Of a DNA stretch of 64,000 nucleotides, positions 43,250 through 51,337 are shown one piece after another. The DNA comes from Feifania hominis. GTDB taxonomy: Bacteria; Bacillota; Clostridia; Oscillospirales; Feifaniaceae. The stretch spans positions 62,001 through 126,000 of the forward strand of contig NZ_JACRSP010000002.1 of NCBI RefSeq assembly GCF_014384765.1. The letters run 5' to 3'. Position numbers and translations under genes: made by a program. The notes under the pieces are model-generated. The model was not told the origin of the DNA. It searched no databases and was given only the letters and a program-made list of their open reading frames with translations. Numbering within the stretch: position 1 is the stretch's first letter; each line of letters opens with the position of its first letter.

Positions 43250-44768
43250 TTGTCGTCCCCCCTGTTTGCAGTTCTATGATCTCCGGCTCCTCTTCTCTGT
43301 GCTCCGGTGCCGGGTTTCTCTTTGCCTTGCACACATAGATGACACCAAGTATCTGTATGGCAATCAGCGGTGTCATGGCGACCATGGCAACGATGCCGAA
43401 CGCATCGGTCAGCACGTTGCCTCCCAGCGCCTCGCACGCGCCCATCGCAAACGGCAGCAGAAATGTCGCCGTCATGGGACCCGACGCGACGCCGCCCGAG
43501 TCAAAGGCGACAGCGGTGAAGATCCGCGGCACAAAAAAGGTCAGTCCCAGCGCGATCAGATAGCCCGGCACAATACAGTACCAGATGCCGATTCCGGTAA
43601 GAACCCGCATCATGGCAAGGCCGATGGATACGGCGACGCCGATGGAGAGCGTCAGCAGCATGGCGCGGCGGGTGATGGTTCCGCCCGTGATCTCCTCGAC
43701 CTGCTTGTTGAGCACATGGACAGCCGGTTCCGCCGTGACAATGAAAAAGCCGATCACCATGCCGATGGGAATGAGCAGCCACCGCGCATCGAGCGAGGCG
43801 ATAAGCCCTCCGAGCTCGCTGCCCGCCGGCATGAAGCCGACGTTGACGCCTGTGAGAAAGAGCACAAGGCCCACATAAGTATAGACGATGCCCACGCACA
43901 TTTTGATCATCTGCGTTTTGGGCAGACGCAGCTTTATCACCTGAAACAGAATGAAAAAGCCGACAATCGGCAGCAGTGCCACGCCCACCTCCCTGGCATA
44001 GTGAGGCAGCTCCTGCCCGAAGAGTTTCAGCGCCTCACCGAGATTTTCCACCGCCGGCAGCGGCGTCGGGGCGTAGCTGCCCGATGAGGAATCGTAGAAC
44101 ATGCCGAGCGCGAGCACCGCCAGAATCGGTCCGACGGAGCACAGCGCCACCAGTCCGAAGCTGTCGTCCTCTGCGCTTGCGCCGCCGCGTACGGCGGCGA
44201 CGCCGATGCCGAGCGCCATGATGAACGGCACTGTGATGGGACCTGTCGTCACACCGCCCGAGTCAAAGGCCACGGCAAGGAAATCCCCGTTTGAAAAGAT
44301 CGCGAGTCCGAACACGACTGCATACAGCGCAAGCAGCACATAGGACAGCCTCTTTTGAAATACGATGCGCAGCAGCGCCGCCACGAGAAAGAGCCCGACG
44401 CCCACCGCGACCGTCCATATGAGCACCCGGTCGGGTACGGCGGGCACCTGACGCGCAAGCACCTGCAAATCCGGCTCGGCGAGGGTGATAACCGTTCCCA
44501 TCACAAAGCCCACGCAGATGAGCAGCGGCAGACTGCGCGATTTGGTCAGCGTCGCGCCGACACGCTCCCCCATCGGCATCATGGCGACATCGGCGCCGAG
44601 GGTGAACAGACCCATCCCGAGCACCAGCATCACCGCGCCGACTGCGAAGAGCGCGAGTGTTCCCGTCCCGAGAGGCGCCACTGTGAAATGCAGCAGCAGC
44701 ACAAGGGCCGTAATGGGCGCGACCGAGGCGAGCGATTCTTTGATTTTGGCCAGCAGTCGTTGGTTCAA
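43236..44768 (-). CDS. DUF1538 membrane protein, internally duplicated
   Basis: 510 residues with about 12-14 membrane helices and two homologous halves. Each half repeats VAFDSGGV(T/A)(T/S)GP followed by hydrophobic stretches, and each starts with a segment ending ADVAMMPMGER or NVGFMPAGSEL, showing the duplication. An acidic tail (EHREEEPEIIEL) is cytoplasmic. DUF1538 proteins are putative transporters of unknown substrate. The gene overlaps a pair of P-II-like genes, a linkage that suggests P-II-style gating, as with AmtB and GlnK. Confidence 0.88.
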   Translation of the reverse strand: MNQRLLAKIKESLASVAPITALVLLLHFTVAPLGTGTLALFAVGAVMLVLGMGLFTLGADVAMMPMGERVGATLTKSRSLPLLICVGFVMGTVITLAEPDLQVLARQVPAVPDRVLIWTVAVGVGLFLVAALLRIVFQKRLSYVLLALYAVVFGLAIFSNGDFLAVAFDSGGVTTGPITVPFIMALGIGVAAVRGGASAEDDSFGLVALCSVGPILAVLALGMFYDSSSGSYAPTPLPAVENLGEALKLFGQELPHYAREVGVALLPIVGFFILFQVIKLRLPKTQMIKMCVGIVYTYVGLVLFLTGVNVGFMPAGSELGGLIASLDARWLLIPIGMVIGFFIVTAEPAVHVLNKQVEEITGGTITRRAMLLTLSIGVAVSIGLAMMRVLTGIGIWYCIVPGYLIALGLTFFVPRIFTAVAFDSGGVASGPMTATFLLPFAMGACEALGGNVLTDAFGIVAMVAMTPLIAIQILGVIYVCKAKRNPAPEHREEEPEIIELQTGGTTNDTD

Positions 44769-44879
44769 ATCATCTCCTCCTTATCTTTTTATACTATTTT
44801 ATTTTAAAAGAGGAAAGATTGTAAGGTCTATTGTGTTAAGATTCTGTTAAGACCGCCCGGCCAATCTGTTTTGACGCGC

Positions 44880-44908
44880 TTTACACCCGCCTCACGGTCT
44901 GATATAAT
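44880..44908 (+). promoter_or_regulatory. promoter of the AEC transporter gene
   Basis: TTTACA (44880-44885) and TATAAT (44903-44908) are separated by exactly 17 bases, 33 bp before the ATG. Confidence 0.85.
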
Positions 44909-44940
44909 TTGGGTCAGTTCAGTGAAATCGGGGGATTGTC

Positions 44941-45852
44941 ATGGGGGATGTCCTGCTCAAGGCGCTGAGTTTTGTCGCAATCATCGCGGTTGGATATGTG
45001 CTCAAGCGCATCGGTTTTTTCAAGGCTGAGGACGCAAAGCTACTCTCAAAAATCGTAATCTATCTGACGCTGCCCGCCGCGCTCATCGGCGGCTTTGAGA
45101 CCTTTTCTTTCAGCTTGTCGCTGCTCGTCTCCATCGTGGTGGGCTTCGTCGCGTCGGTGATTCTGCTCGCGGTCGGCTTTCTTCTCTCGCGCGGGCGGGA
45201 GGGGACGGTGCGCGCGCTCTACGGTCTCAATCTGCCCGGCTACAACATCGGCACCTTTGTCATGCCCTTTGTGCAGAGTTTTCTGGAGCCGGCCGGCATC
45301 GTTGTCATCAGCATGTTTGACATGGGACAGGCCCTGTGGAGCCTCGGCGGCTCTTACGCCGTCGTGTTCGGCAGCATTGCCGGCGAGCGCCGCGTCCGGC
45401 TGCGCGACATCGTCTCAAAGCTCTTTCACTCGGCGCCTTTCCTCACCTATTTTGTGATGTTTGTGCTGTCTCTATGCCGGGTTCGCCTGCCGGCTCAGGT
45501 CTTCTCAGTGGCAAAGATCTTTGGCAGCGGCAACGCCTTTCTCGCCATGCTGATGATCGGCGTCATGTTCGATCTGCGTCTCGAGCGCAGCGAGATCCGC
45601 GACGTTGTGCGGATACTCGGCGCGCGCTATCTGCTAAACGCGGTCTTTGCGGCCGCCGTGTGGGCGCTGCTGCCCGTACCCGCACTCGTCAAGCAGGTCC
45701 TCACCGTTGGACTCTTCGCCTCGATTCCGACCGTCACCACGGCCTACTGTGAAAAGTGCGGCTGCAAGAGCTCAGTCAGCGGCGTGCTCGGGTCGCTCTC
45801 GATTCTCATCAGTCTTGCGCTCGTGCTGGCGCTGCTTCTGTCATGGAGTTGA
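44941..45852 (+). CDS. AEC-family (auxin efflux carrier-like) transporter
   Basis: 303 residues with ten predicted helices. The first half shows YVLKRIGFFKAEDAKLLSKI and IYLTLPAALIGGF, characteristic of the family. The second half contains NAFLAMLMIGVMFDLRLE and LFASIPTVTTAYCEKCGC. Family members carry malate, malonate or similar anions. A strong sigma-A-type promoter lies directly upstream. The next gene starts inside its last codons. Confidence 0.88.
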   Translation: MGDVLLKALSFVAIIAVGYVLKRIGFFKAEDAKLLSKIVIYLTLPAALIGGFETFSFSLSLLVSIVVGFVASVILLAVGFLLSRGREGTVRALYGLNLPGYNIGTFVMPFVQSFLEPAGIVVISMFDMGQALWSLGGSYAVVFGSIAGERRVRLRDIVSKLFHSAPFLTYFVMFVLSLCRVRLPAQVFSVAKIFGSGNAFLAMLMIGVMFDLRLERSEIRDVVRILGARYLLNAVFAAAVWALLPVPALVKQVLTVGLFASIPTVTTAYCEKCGCKSSVSGVLGSLSILISLALVLALLLSWS

Positions 45853-46106
45853 CACCGGCCGGCACACCGAGCGTCTACATTCTGCGCTGCGCCGACGGCA
45901 CGCTCTACACCGGCTGGACCTACGACGTCGAAAAGCGCCTCGCCGCGCACCGCAGCGGCAAGGGCGCCAAATACACCCGCGGCCGGGGGCCGCTGACGCT
46001 GGTCTACTGCGAGGCCTGTGCCTCCAAGAGCGCTGCGCTCGCGCGCGAGTGTGAGATCAAGGCCATGCCGCGCTCACGCAAGCTCAAACTCATCGGGGAG
46101 GGTTGA
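45843..46106 (+). CDS. GIY-YIG nuclease-superfamily protein (YhbQ/SLX1-like)
   Basis: 87 residues, a minimal GIY-YIG domain: SVYILRCADGTLYTGWTYDV gives the two short strands (usual GIY and YIG become VYI and YTG), then KRLAAHRSGKGAKYTRGRGP, LVYCEA and the metal-binding Glu in ECEIKAM. Such proteins cut DNA but their role in bacteria is unclear. The ATG at 45843 overlaps the AEC gene by 10 bases with no ribosome binding site of its own, so coupling is likely. Confidence 0.88.
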   Translation: MELTPAGTPSVYILRCADGTLYTGWTYDVEKRLAAHRSGKGAKYTRGRGPLTLVYCEACASKSAALARECEIKAMPRSRKLKLIGEG

Positions 46107-46107
46107 C

Positions 46108-46467
46108 ATGTTTTTCTTCTTTGGGATTCTGCCGGGCGAAAAGGTCATTCCCCTTGAGGGGCTTCTTGCCTGCCCGCGCTGCGGGCGGCTCACACGGGTG
46201 GAGCTCGTCGTGCACTACCAGCGACTCTCGCTGTTTTTCATCCCCCTGTTCACGTGGGGGCGTCACTATTTTGTCCGCATGAGCTGCTGCGGCGCGGCCT
46301 GTGAAATCGACAGCCGGATCGGCCGGCGCATGGAGCGCGGCGAACAGACGACGCTCGACGGCGTCGAGCTGCACTTTTCCGGCCCCACAGTTCGCCGGTG
46401 TCAAAACTGCGGCTATGAGACAACGGAGGACTTCTCTTTCTGCCCCAGGTGCGGCGGACCTCTCTGA
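46108..46467 (+). CDS. zinc-ribbon protein
   Basis: 119 residues. Two zinc-ribbon-type Cys clusters occur: LLACPRCGRLTR near residue 22 and RRCQNCGYETTEDFSFCPRCGGPL at the C-terminus (given in two parts: CQNCG and CPRCG). A hydrophobic middle (LSLFFIPLFTWGRHYFV) could touch the membrane. A family of similar small zinc-ribbon proteins exists in Firmicutes with unknown function. GGGGAGGG precedes the ATG. It follows the GIY-YIG gene by one base. Confidence 0.75.
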   Translation: MFFFFGILPGEKVIPLEGLLACPRCGRLTRVELVVHYQRLSLFFIPLFTWGRHYFVRMSCCGAACEIDSRIGRRMERGEQTTLDGVELHFSGPTVRRCQNCGYETTEDFSFCPRCGGPL

Positions 46468-46475
46468 TATTCCAA

Positions 46476-46505
46476 GGGCCCCGCGTCTTTGACGCGGGGC
46501 CCTCT
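46476..46505 (+). terminator. terminator of the AEC/GIY-YIG/zinc-ribbon operon
   Basis: A 12-bp stem gggccccgcgtc/gacgcggggccc with a TTT loop followed by TCTT. Confidence 0.85.
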
Positions 46506-46537
46506 TGTGTCCAAAGCCTCTGTAAAAGTGCGCGGCC

Positions 46538-46569
46538 GCGCAGCGGCGGCTGCAATGTCGCCGCTGCGC
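46538..46569. promoter_or_regulatory. unassigned 11-bp hairpin upstream of the MATE gene
   Basis: Stem gcgcagcggcg/cgccgctgcgc with a 10-base loop, about 135 bp before the MATE start, with no T-run. It may be a second terminator or an operator. Confidence 0.35.
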
Positions 46570-46703
46570 CATAATATTGTCACAGAATCCGTGTCCGGCC
46601 GGCCGCCAATCTGTGAGTTTTCACAAAAAGGTCTCGCTCCCCTTGCAGACGGGAGCGCGCAGCGCTAAACTATTCACCATGACATGTCGAGGGGAGAGAT
46701 TGT

Positions 46704-48053
46704 ATGAAAGATATGACCAAGGGGTCTCCCTTGAAGCTGATTCTGTCTTTTGCTCTGCCGCTTCTTCTGGGCAATATTTTTCAGCAGTTCTACAACATGG
46801 CCGACACCATCATTGTCGGGCGCACCATCAGCGTCGACGCTCTGGCCGCGGTGGGATCGGTTGGCAGTTTCTCCTATCTGATCATCGGCGTTTCACAGGG
46901 GCTGACAACCGGTTTTTCGGTTGTGACAGCCCAGCGCTTCGGCGCCGGCGACCAGGACGGTGTGCGCCGCTCAGCGGCGACCAGCGCGATATTGACCGTG
47001 CTGATCACGGTGGTGTTCACCACGCTGAGCGTTCTGTTCTGCAAACCGGTCATGCGTCTGATGAGCGTTCCGGCTGACATTTTTCAGGATGCCTACCGCT
47101 ACATTGTGGTCATCTGCGGAGGGCTTGCGGCAACCATGCTGTTCAACCTGCTGTCCAATCTCATCCGCGCGCTCGGCGACAGCCGCACGCCGGTCGTATT
47201 TCTGGTGATCGCATGTCTTTTGAACATTGTGCTCGACTTTGCGTTCATCCTCATCTTTCACATGGGCGTCGCGGGCGCGGCCATCGCTACCGTCATCTCA
47301 CAGTTCGTCTCGGGCGCCATGTGCCTGATACACATTGTGCGCCGCTTTCCCATTCTGCGCTTTGAAAAGAGTGATTTGCGCCTCGAGCAGGTCTCGGTCT
47401 GGAACCACGTCCGCATCGGGCTGCCCATGGCCTTTCAGTCCTCGGTCATCTCCATCGGCTCCATGACGGTGCAGGCGGCGGTAAACCGCCTCGGCTCGAC
47501 AGCCGTCGCCGCCATCACCGCCTGCCACAAAATCGACAACCTCGGCCAGCAGCCGCTGATGTCCTTTGGCATTGCCATGGGCACCTATGCCGCGCAGAAC
47601 TTCGGCGCCGGCGACATTCCCCGCATCCGCGCCGGCGTGCGGCGCTGTGCGGCGGTCTCGGTGGCGACCTCGCTCACACTCGGGGCCATACTCATTCTCG
47701 GCGGCAATTTCCTCGTGGGCCTCTTTGTCGGCCCGGGCAAAACGGAAATTCTCGGCTACGCCAAAACCTATCTTGTCACCAACTGTTCGATGTATTTTGT
47801 GCTGGCGTTTCTCTTCATCTACCGCTACACGCTCCAGGGCCTCGGGCGCAGCTTCATCCCCACGGTCGCGGGACTTATGGAACTCGCGATGCGCTGTTTT
47901 ACGGCGGGCGTTCTGTCAAAGCAGTTTGGCTTTCAGGGGATCTGCTTCTCCAATCCCCTCGCCTGGCTCGGCTCGGCAATTCCCCTTTGCATCAGCTATT
48001 ACATCATCATCACAAAGCTCTCAAAAGCGACAAAAAAAGTCCCATTGGCATAA
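46704..48053 (+). CDS. MATE-family efflux transporter
   Basis: 449 residues with 12 helices in two halves. Landmarks are SFALPLLLGNIFQQFYNMAD at the start, SYLIIGVSQGLTTGFSVVTA, and ALGDSRTPVVFLVIACLLNI after helix 4. The second half has GLPMAFQSSVISIGSMTVQA and GIAMGTYAAQNFGAGD. It exports drugs or cationic metabolites with sodium or protons. It has a GAGGGGAGAG ribosome binding site and is monocistronic. Confidence 0.93.
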   Translation: MKDMTKGSPLKLILSFALPLLLGNIFQQFYNMADTIIVGRTISVDALAAVGSVGSFSYLIIGVSQGLTTGFSVVTAQRFGAGDQDGVRRSAATSAILTVLITVVFTTLSVLFCKPVMRLMSVPADIFQDAYRYIVVICGGLAATMLFNLLSNLIRALGDSRTPVVFLVIACLLNIVLDFAFILIFHMGVAGAAIATVISQFVSGAMCLIHIVRRFPILRFEKSDLRLEQVSVWNHVRIGLPMAFQSSVISIGSMTVQAAVNRLGSTAVAAITACHKIDNLGQQPLMSFGIAMGTYAAQNFGAGDIPRIRAGVRRCAAVSVATSLTLGAILILGGNFLVGLFVGPGKTEILGYAKTYLVTNCSMYFVLAFLFIYRYTLQGLGRSFIPTVAGLMELAMRCFTAGVLSKQFGFQGICFSNPLAWLGSAIPLCISYYIIITKLSKATKKVPLA

Positions 48054-48055
48054 AA

Positions 48056-48085
48056 AGAGGGCAGGAGCAACGGCTCCTGCCCTCT
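48056..48085. terminator. bidirectional terminator
   Basis: A 13-bp stem agagggcaggagc/gctcctgccctct with an AACG loop, between the convergent MATE and Xre genes; it overlaps the Xre stop codon. Confidence 0.85.
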
Positions 48086-48311
48086 ACTTCTCCTTTGCGG
48101 GCGGATAGGGTTCGCGCCGGTCGGTGAGACCCACCAGATAGTCGATGCTCGTGTCGAAATAACGCGCGAGAATCTTGAGCGCGGATATTGGGATATTGAG
48201 CTTTCCCAGCTCATAGTCGGAATAGGTCTTCTGAGAAACTTTCAGTTCATCAGCGATATGCTTTTGTGTGTAGTCCTTGTCTTCACGGAGGTTTCGGATT
48301 CTCTCGTACAT
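48084..48311 (-). CDS. Xre/Cro-CI-type HTH regulator
   Basis: 75 residues, essentially one HTH domain: RIRNLREDKDYTQKHIADEL, then KVSQKTYSDYELGKLNIPIS and ARYFDTSIDYLVGLT. This is the typical small Xre repressor. It is divergent from an AbrB-type gene about 100 bp away. A 19-bp palindrome sits in the promoter of that gene and is a candidate binding site. AGGTGATAAG precedes its ATG. Confidence 0.92.
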   Translation of the reverse strand: MYERIRNLREDKDYTQKHIADELKVSQKTYSDYELGKLNIPISALKILARYFDTSIDYLVGLTDRREPYPPAKEK

Positions 48312-48353
48312 CTTATCACCTGTTGATAGTATGCATCACCTCCCGTATGGATA

Positions 48354-48382
48354 TTGACTTTTACCGGATATTCCGGTAATAT
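48354..48382 (+). promoter_or_regulatory. promoter of the AbrB-type gene with palindrome in its spacer
   Basis: TTGACT (48354-48359) and TAATAT (48377-48382) are 17 bases apart. The palindrome TTACCGGATATTCCGGTAA at 48361-48379 fills the spacer, the usual place for repressor control. Confidence 0.75.
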
Positions 48383-48413
48383 GGTAAATATATACAGTCA
48401 CAGGAGGGTTTTT

Positions 48414-48653
48414 ATGCTTACTCATCAAAGACGAATTGACGAACTCGGTCGAATTGTGGTGCCCTCTGATTTCCGACAGGCACTCGGTGTCAAGGCAGGC
48501 GACTCGCTGGCGCTGACGTATGATGCCGATCACGATACGCTGCTGATGCGCAAGGCCGTCCCCTGCTGTGTCATCTGCCAGGCTGAGGAAAAACTACACG
48601 CCGTTCACGGCAAGTATCTGTGTGAGGACTGCATCCGCCTTGCCGGCGTTTAG
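48414..48653 (+). CDS. AbrB/SpoVT-type transition-state regulator with C-terminal Cys motif
   Basis: 79 residues. Residues 1-50 are the AbrB swapped-hairpin domain (RRIDELGRIVVPSDFRQALG, then VKAGDSLALTYD). Residues 52-75 carry CCVICQ and YLCEDC, a probable zinc-binding tail. AbrB-like proteins with such tails are common in Clostridia and act in growth-phase control. The ATG follows GGAGGG. It is divergent from the Xre-type gene. Confidence 0.9.
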   Translation: MLTHQRRIDELGRIVVPSDFRQALGVKAGDSLALTYDADHDTLLMRKAVPCCVICQAEEKLHAVHGKYLCEDCIRLAGV

Positions 48654-48677
48654 AAACGCCTGATCTCCACTCGACAG

Positions 48678-48700
48678 CTCCGCCCGGGCGGAGTTTCTTT
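48678..48700 (+). terminator. terminator of the AbrB-type gene
   Basis: Stem ctccgc/gcggag with loop CCGG, followed by TTTCTTT. Confidence 0.75.
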
Positions 48701-48741
48701 GTGGCGTTTCAAGAACCGATCAGTACTAGAGCGAATTGATA

Positions 48742-48773
48742 AAAACAGCCCCGCGGGACATTCCCGCGGGGCT
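48742..48773 (-). terminator. terminator of the DEAD-box helicase gene
   Basis: A 12-bp stem agccccgcggga/tcccgcggggct with a CAT loop; the minus side continues GTTTTTATC. Confidence 0.85.
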
Positions 48774-48779
48774 TTCTGC

Positions 48780-50408
48780 TTACAGGCTGCGATAGACTTT
48801 TTTCTTTCCCGGTTTTCTCTGTTGATACTCCGTCAGATAGTAGGGTTTGAAGTCGCTCGAGGGCTCCTGCCGGCTGAACCGCGGCCCGCGGTCCGGCCGG
48901 GCGGTCGGCACGCGCGGCTCCTGCGGCGCAGACGCCGCGGCGGCCGTCTCGCCCGCCGGCTTTCTGCGGCGGCGACGGCGCTTCTTCGCGGCCGGCTCCT
49001 CAGAGGCTGCGCGCTGAGCCCGGTCGGCCTTGTCAGCCGGCGGCTGATCCTTCGGCGCCGGTGCGATCAGGCGCGCCAGCGGGTCAAGCGACGATTTCAC
49101 AGCAGGTCTCTGTGCGGCCTCATCGCGGGTACCCGCCTTTTTGATGCGCTCGCCCGGCGCTGCGACCGGAGCCGCCGCCTTTCGGATCTTCTCGCCGGGC
49201 GCGGGGCGCAGACCCTGTACCGGGCGGGCCTCCTCCCTGCCTCTGCCGCGGCCTCGCGGTTCGTCGGAGGAGAACACCTGCATGGGATAGGGATGTCCGG
49301 CAAGCTCGGGAATCTCCTTGCCGATGAGCTTTTCTATAGCGCGAAACAGCTCCATGTCTCCGTATTCGCAAAAGGAGATCGCCGTGCCCGAAAGCCCCGC
49401 GCGGCCGGTGCGGCCGATGCGGTGGACATAGGTCTCAGGCACCTCCGGCAGATCGACGTTGAACACGTGGGACAGCTCGCTGATGTCGAGCCCGCGCGCC
49501 GCGATATCGGTCGCGACCAACACGCGGATTTTGCCCTCCTTAAAGCGGCCCAGCGCATCCTGCCGCGCGCCCTGGGTCTTGTCGCCGTGAATGGCGGCCG
49601 CCTTGATGCCGGCGCGCTGCAGCTCGCGCGCAACGCGGTCGGCGCCGTGCTTGGTGCGGGTGAAGACGAGCGCCGACACCACCGACTCATCCTTGAGCAG
49701 GTGAATCAGGAGCTTTCTCTTGTTGGAGCGGTCGACAAAGCAGACTTTCTGGTCAATGGCCTCGACCGTCGACGACTCGGGCGTCACCGAGACGCGCACC
49801 GGATTTTTGAGCATGGAATTGGACAGCTCGCGGATCTCCTTTGGCATGGTGGCCGAAAAGAGCAGCGTCTGGCGTTTTTCTGGCAGTTTTTTGATGACCT
49901 GGCGCACATCGTGAATAAAGCCCATGTCGAGCATGCGGTCGGCCTCATCGAGCACAAAGATCTCGACCTGTCTGAGATCGACATAGCCCTGGCCGATGAG
50001 ATCCAGAAGCCGCCCGGGGGTCGCAACGAGAATGTCGACGCCGCGCTTGAGCGCGTCGACCTGGGGCTGCTGACCCACGCCGCCGAACAGGACGGCCTCG
50101 CAGAGCGGCAGGTATTTGCCAAGGGCTTCAAAACTCTCTTCAATCTGGAGCGCAAGTTCTCTCGTGGGGGTCAGAATCAGCGCGCGGATAGGCCGCACCC
50201 CCTGCGCCTCGCGGGTACTCAGCTGCTGCAGAATAGGCAGCGCGAAAGCCGCAGTCTTGCCGGTGCCCGTCTGGGCGCAGCCAACCAGGTCGTAGCCCGC
50301 CAGCACCGGAGTGATCGCCTTCTCCTGAATCGGGGAGGGCATCTCGTAGCCCATGTCTGAAATGGCGTGCATGAGCTCGGGGATCAGGTTTAAATCGGTG
50401 AAATTCAT
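48780..50408 (-). CDS. DEAD-box RNA helicase
   Basis: 542 residues. Motifs are in order: Q-motif PSPIQEKAI, motif I AQTGTGKTAAF, Ia TPTRELALQ, Ib GG and TPGRLLD, II VLDEADRML, III FSATMP, IV LVFTRTK, V ATDIAARGLD and VI HRIGRTGRAG. Residues about 375-542 are a basic, Ala/Pro/Arg-rich tail (AKKRRRRRRKPAGE) typical of cold-shock and ribosome-assembly helicases such as CshA or CsdA. The ATG at 50408 follows AAAGGAACG. It is monocistronic. Confidence 0.95.
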   Translation of the reverse strand: MNFTDLNLIPELMHAISDMGYEMPSPIQEKAITPVLAGYDLVGCAQTGTGKTAAFALPILQQLSTREAQGVRPIRALILTPTRELALQIEESFEALGKYLPLCEAVLFGGVGQQPQVDALKRGVDILVATPGRLLDLIGQGYVDLRQVEIFVLDEADRMLDMGFIHDVRQVIKKLPEKRQTLLFSATMPKEIRELSNSMLKNPVRVSVTPESSTVEAIDQKVCFVDRSNKRKLLIHLLKDESVVSALVFTRTKHGADRVARELQRAGIKAAAIHGDKTQGARQDALGRFKEGKIRVLVATDIAARGLDISELSHVFNVDLPEVPETYVHRIGRTGRAGLSGTAISFCEYGDMELFRAIEKLIGKEIPELAGHPYPMQVFSSDEPRGRGRGREEARPVQGLRPAPGEKIRKAAAPVAAPGERIKKAGTRDEAAQRPAVKSSLDPLARLIAPAPKDQPPADKADRAQRAASEEPAAKKRRRRRRKPAGETAAAASAPQEPRVPTARPDRGPRFSRQEPSSDFKPYYLTEYQQRKPGKKKVYRSL

Positions 50409-50836
50409 TCTAACGTTCCTTTGCCTCTTATTCTTCATCGCCCAGCCGTGCCGGGCGGTACAGTCCTGAAAAAGTCATACTTATTTGTAGTATACCACAC
50501 CCGGAAGAGCTTTTGGAAGAAGTTTGCACTTTTTTTCTGAAAGGCACTACAAAAAATGCGCCGCGTCGTGCGGGAAATTGGGATAGATTGCACGGATACT
50601 GGGCGTTGACAAGCCCCCCGCCAGTTGTTATAATAGTTAACACAATTTTTGGACCGGTGTCCCGGCTGATGCCGCCTTAAAATTTAAGGCGTTCTGCTTC
50701 TGTCAACCGGGTGCACACGACACGCTCTGTTAAGCCGCCTCGTACTTTAAGTTTTTGCTTTGGTACGAGGTTTCGTCATATCTTCCGGGCCGTCTCAAGG
50801 CCATCGGACACCTGAAAAAAGAAAGGCGGAACACAT
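50409..50836 (+). promoter_or_regulatory. 428-bp ilvN upstream region: promoter and long structured leader
   Basis: A sigma-A-type promoter, TTGACA (50606-50611) and TATAAT (50629-50634) with a 17-base spacer, starts a leader of about 195 bases. It holds a CGCCTTAA/TTAAGGCG hairpin (50673-50691) and a CCTCGTAC/GTACGAGG hairpin (50738-50770). No T-box GGTGGNACC motif and no leader peptide rich in Ile/Leu/Val codons were found. The part before 50600 is the helicase promoter region. Confidence 0.65.
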
Positions 50837-51337
50837 TTGAAACGACTGGTACTCTCCATTCTGGTTCGCAATCTCTCGGGCGTTCTCAGCCGGGTTACGG
50901 GCCTGTTCAGCCGGCGCGGTTACAACATCGACAGCCTCACCGTCGGCGTCACGCAGGATCCCACCATCTCGCGTATCACAGTTGTCGCCACCGGCAACGA
51001 CCAGATTCTCGACCAGATCAAAAAACAGCTGGCAAAGCTCTACGATGTCATTCAGATCATTGAGCTGCCCGAGGGTGAGTCGGTATACCGCGAGCTCGCC
51101 CTGATCAAGGTCGAGGCCAACGAGACAACTCGGCCCGCCATCGTCGAGACCGTCGGCATCTTCCGCGCGAAGATCGTCGATGTCGCACCCGATTCTCTGA
51201 CCATTGAAATCACAGGCGACTTTCCCAAAATCGAGGCCTTTATCGAAATTCTCAAGGGCTATAACATCAAGGAACTGGTCCAAACCGGTCTCACCGGAGT
51301 CACACGCGGCATTGCCGACGCCAGACAGTTCAATTGA
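50837..51337 (+). CDS. ilvN: acetolactate synthase small (regulatory) subunit
   Basis: 166 residues, the normal length. The ACT domain spans residues 3-75 (LSILVRNLSGVLSRVTGLFS, RRGYNIDSLTVG) and the C-terminal domain follows (FRAKIVDVAPDSLTIEITGD). It binds valine and makes the IlvB enzyme feedback-sensitive. The start is TTG with AAAGGCGG upstream, an unusual start that may keep expression low. It is separated from its partner ilvB by ilvC, ilvD and a GNAT gene. Confidence 0.95.
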   Translation: MKRLVLSILVRNLSGVLSRVTGLFSRRGYNIDSLTVGVTQDPTISRITVVATGNDQILDQIKKQLAKLYDVIQIIELPEGESVYRELALIKVEANETTRPAIVETVGIFRAKIVDVAPDSLTIEITGDFPKIEAFIEILKGYNIKELVQTGLTGVTRGIADARQFN

